Positions 63,705 through 64,000 of a stretch of DNA of 64,000 bases are shown here, piece by piece. The notes beneath the pieces were generated by a model. The model was not told where the DNA came from. It did no database searches and was given only the letters and a program-made list of their open reading frames with translations. The DNA comes from Williamsia phyllosphaerae. GTDB lineage: Bacteria; Actinomycetota; Actinomycetes; Mycobacteriales; Mycobacteriaceae. Made by a program: the position numbers and the translations under genes. Each line of letters starts with the position of its first letter. The first letter of the stretch is position 1. The stretch is from NCBI RefSeq assembly GCF_014635305.1, contig NZ_BMCS01000002.1, forward strand, positions 682,001 to 746,000, given 5' to 3'.

Positions 63705-64000
63705 TTGGCCGCGACCGCATCGATGCTCTGGCTGATCGACAGCGATGACTTCATCGCTGATCTCCGCCTGGGTCTCGTCAACGACCGCGAGTCGGCAACA
63801 GCGATGGCGCACAAGCTCTTCGCCGACAACGTGCTCCTGCCGATCGGCGACGCAACCCTCGACCGTGCCGCGTCGTGCGCCGACGACGAGGTGTTCGTCG
63901 GCGTCTTCGGTCGTTACGCGGTCATCGCCGGGGCGACGTTGAACACCACCGCGCCCTCCCAGCTCCCCGAGGCGGTGCTCGCGGCCCACCCGGCCGAGAC
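63705..64000 (+). CDS. DUF6928-like protein (3' end outside the window)
   Basis: The frame is open to the right edge, with 98 residues visible. It starts with TTG at 63705, eight bases after a GGGGG tract, or with ATG at 63723. The visible part (SMLWLIDSDDFIADLRLGLVNDRESATAMAHKLF, then DEVFVGVFGRYAVIAG) resembles actinobacterial DUF6928 proteins, whose function is unknown. It begins 23 bases after sepH on the same strand and may be cotranscribed. Confidence 0.65.
   Translation, partial: MAATASMLWLIDSDDFIADLRLGLVNDRESATAMAHKLFADNVLLPIGDATLDRAASCADDEVFVGVFGRYAVIAGATLNTTAPSQLPEAVLAAHPAE

Overview
The window is high-GC DNA from a mycolic-acid actinomycete of the order Mycobacteriales, most likely Gordonia or a close relative. 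The evidence is a set of proteins typical of this group: AccD3-like carboxyltransferase, EchA6-like enoyl-CoA hydratase homologue, the PrrA/PrrB two-component system, SepH, SerC, two citrate synthases, LldD2, BacA, a mycobacterial-type hemophore protein, a WhiB7-type regulator, LGFP-repeat secreted proteins and a large MMPL transporter. GTG and TTG starts and 4-bp ATGA overlaps are frequent. I see no rRNA, tRNA, CRISPR array, transposase, integrase or phage gene. Gene density is ordinary and only one gap (6776-7116) exceeds 300 bases.

Layout. 1-3.9 kb: a kynurenine-formamidase-like hydrolase cut by the left edge, kynureninase, an orphan ParA ATPase ending inside a 21-bp-period repeat, and a zeta-type toxin with its ParD-like antitoxin. 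4.0-6.8 kb: an aldo-keto reductase / GNAT / photolyase-like operon; the photolyase-like protein appears to have its two domains in reversed order and four cysteines spaced like those of iron-sulfur photolyases. 6.8-14.6 kb: whiB7, a SWIM-SNF2 helicase and a heterodimeric ABC exporter, with two 22-bp-period arrays. 14.7-17.6 kb: a P450/ferredoxin pair divergent from two tandem LGFP proteins. 17.6-25.7 kb: accD3, an NCS1 permease, a ferredoxin-fold protein, echA6, an FAD monooxygenase, a secreted lipase and a TetR. 25.7-28.9 kb: a leaderless XRE regulator heading an operon with a small membrane protein and a NatAB-like ABC transporter. 28.9-32.4 kb: an ABC importer of the NMT1/SsuABC class with two different permeases.

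32.5-38.6 kb: lldD2, bacA, mntH with a DtxR-type operator, and a classical photolyase. 38.7-44.9 kb: prrAB, a hemophore, ROK kinase, FKBP, gltA and a PfkB kinase. 44.9-48.5 kb: an aldose epimerase, pxpBC and an MpaB-family protein. 48.6-52.2 kb: TetR and MMPL. 52.4-57.9 kb: DUF1540, PAP2, MFS, pdxH, citA and a methyltransferase. 58-61.2 kb: a TetR-controlled ABC exporter. 61.3-64 kb: serC, sepH and a partial DUF6928-like gene.

Read from right to left, sepH-serC-citA-gltA-prrB-prrA-(echA6, accD3) follows the order I remember from the M. tuberculosis Rv0883c-Rv0905 region, with accessory blocks inserted between these anchors. The main regulatory signals are a tandem TetR operator before serC, a 20-bp near-palindrome before gltA, a long inverted repeat between the lipase and tetR genes, and a 7-mer shared by the tetR and mmpL upstream regions. 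The least explained items are the domain-permuted photolyase-like protein, the 21/22-bp arrays and the XRE-membrane-ABC operon.
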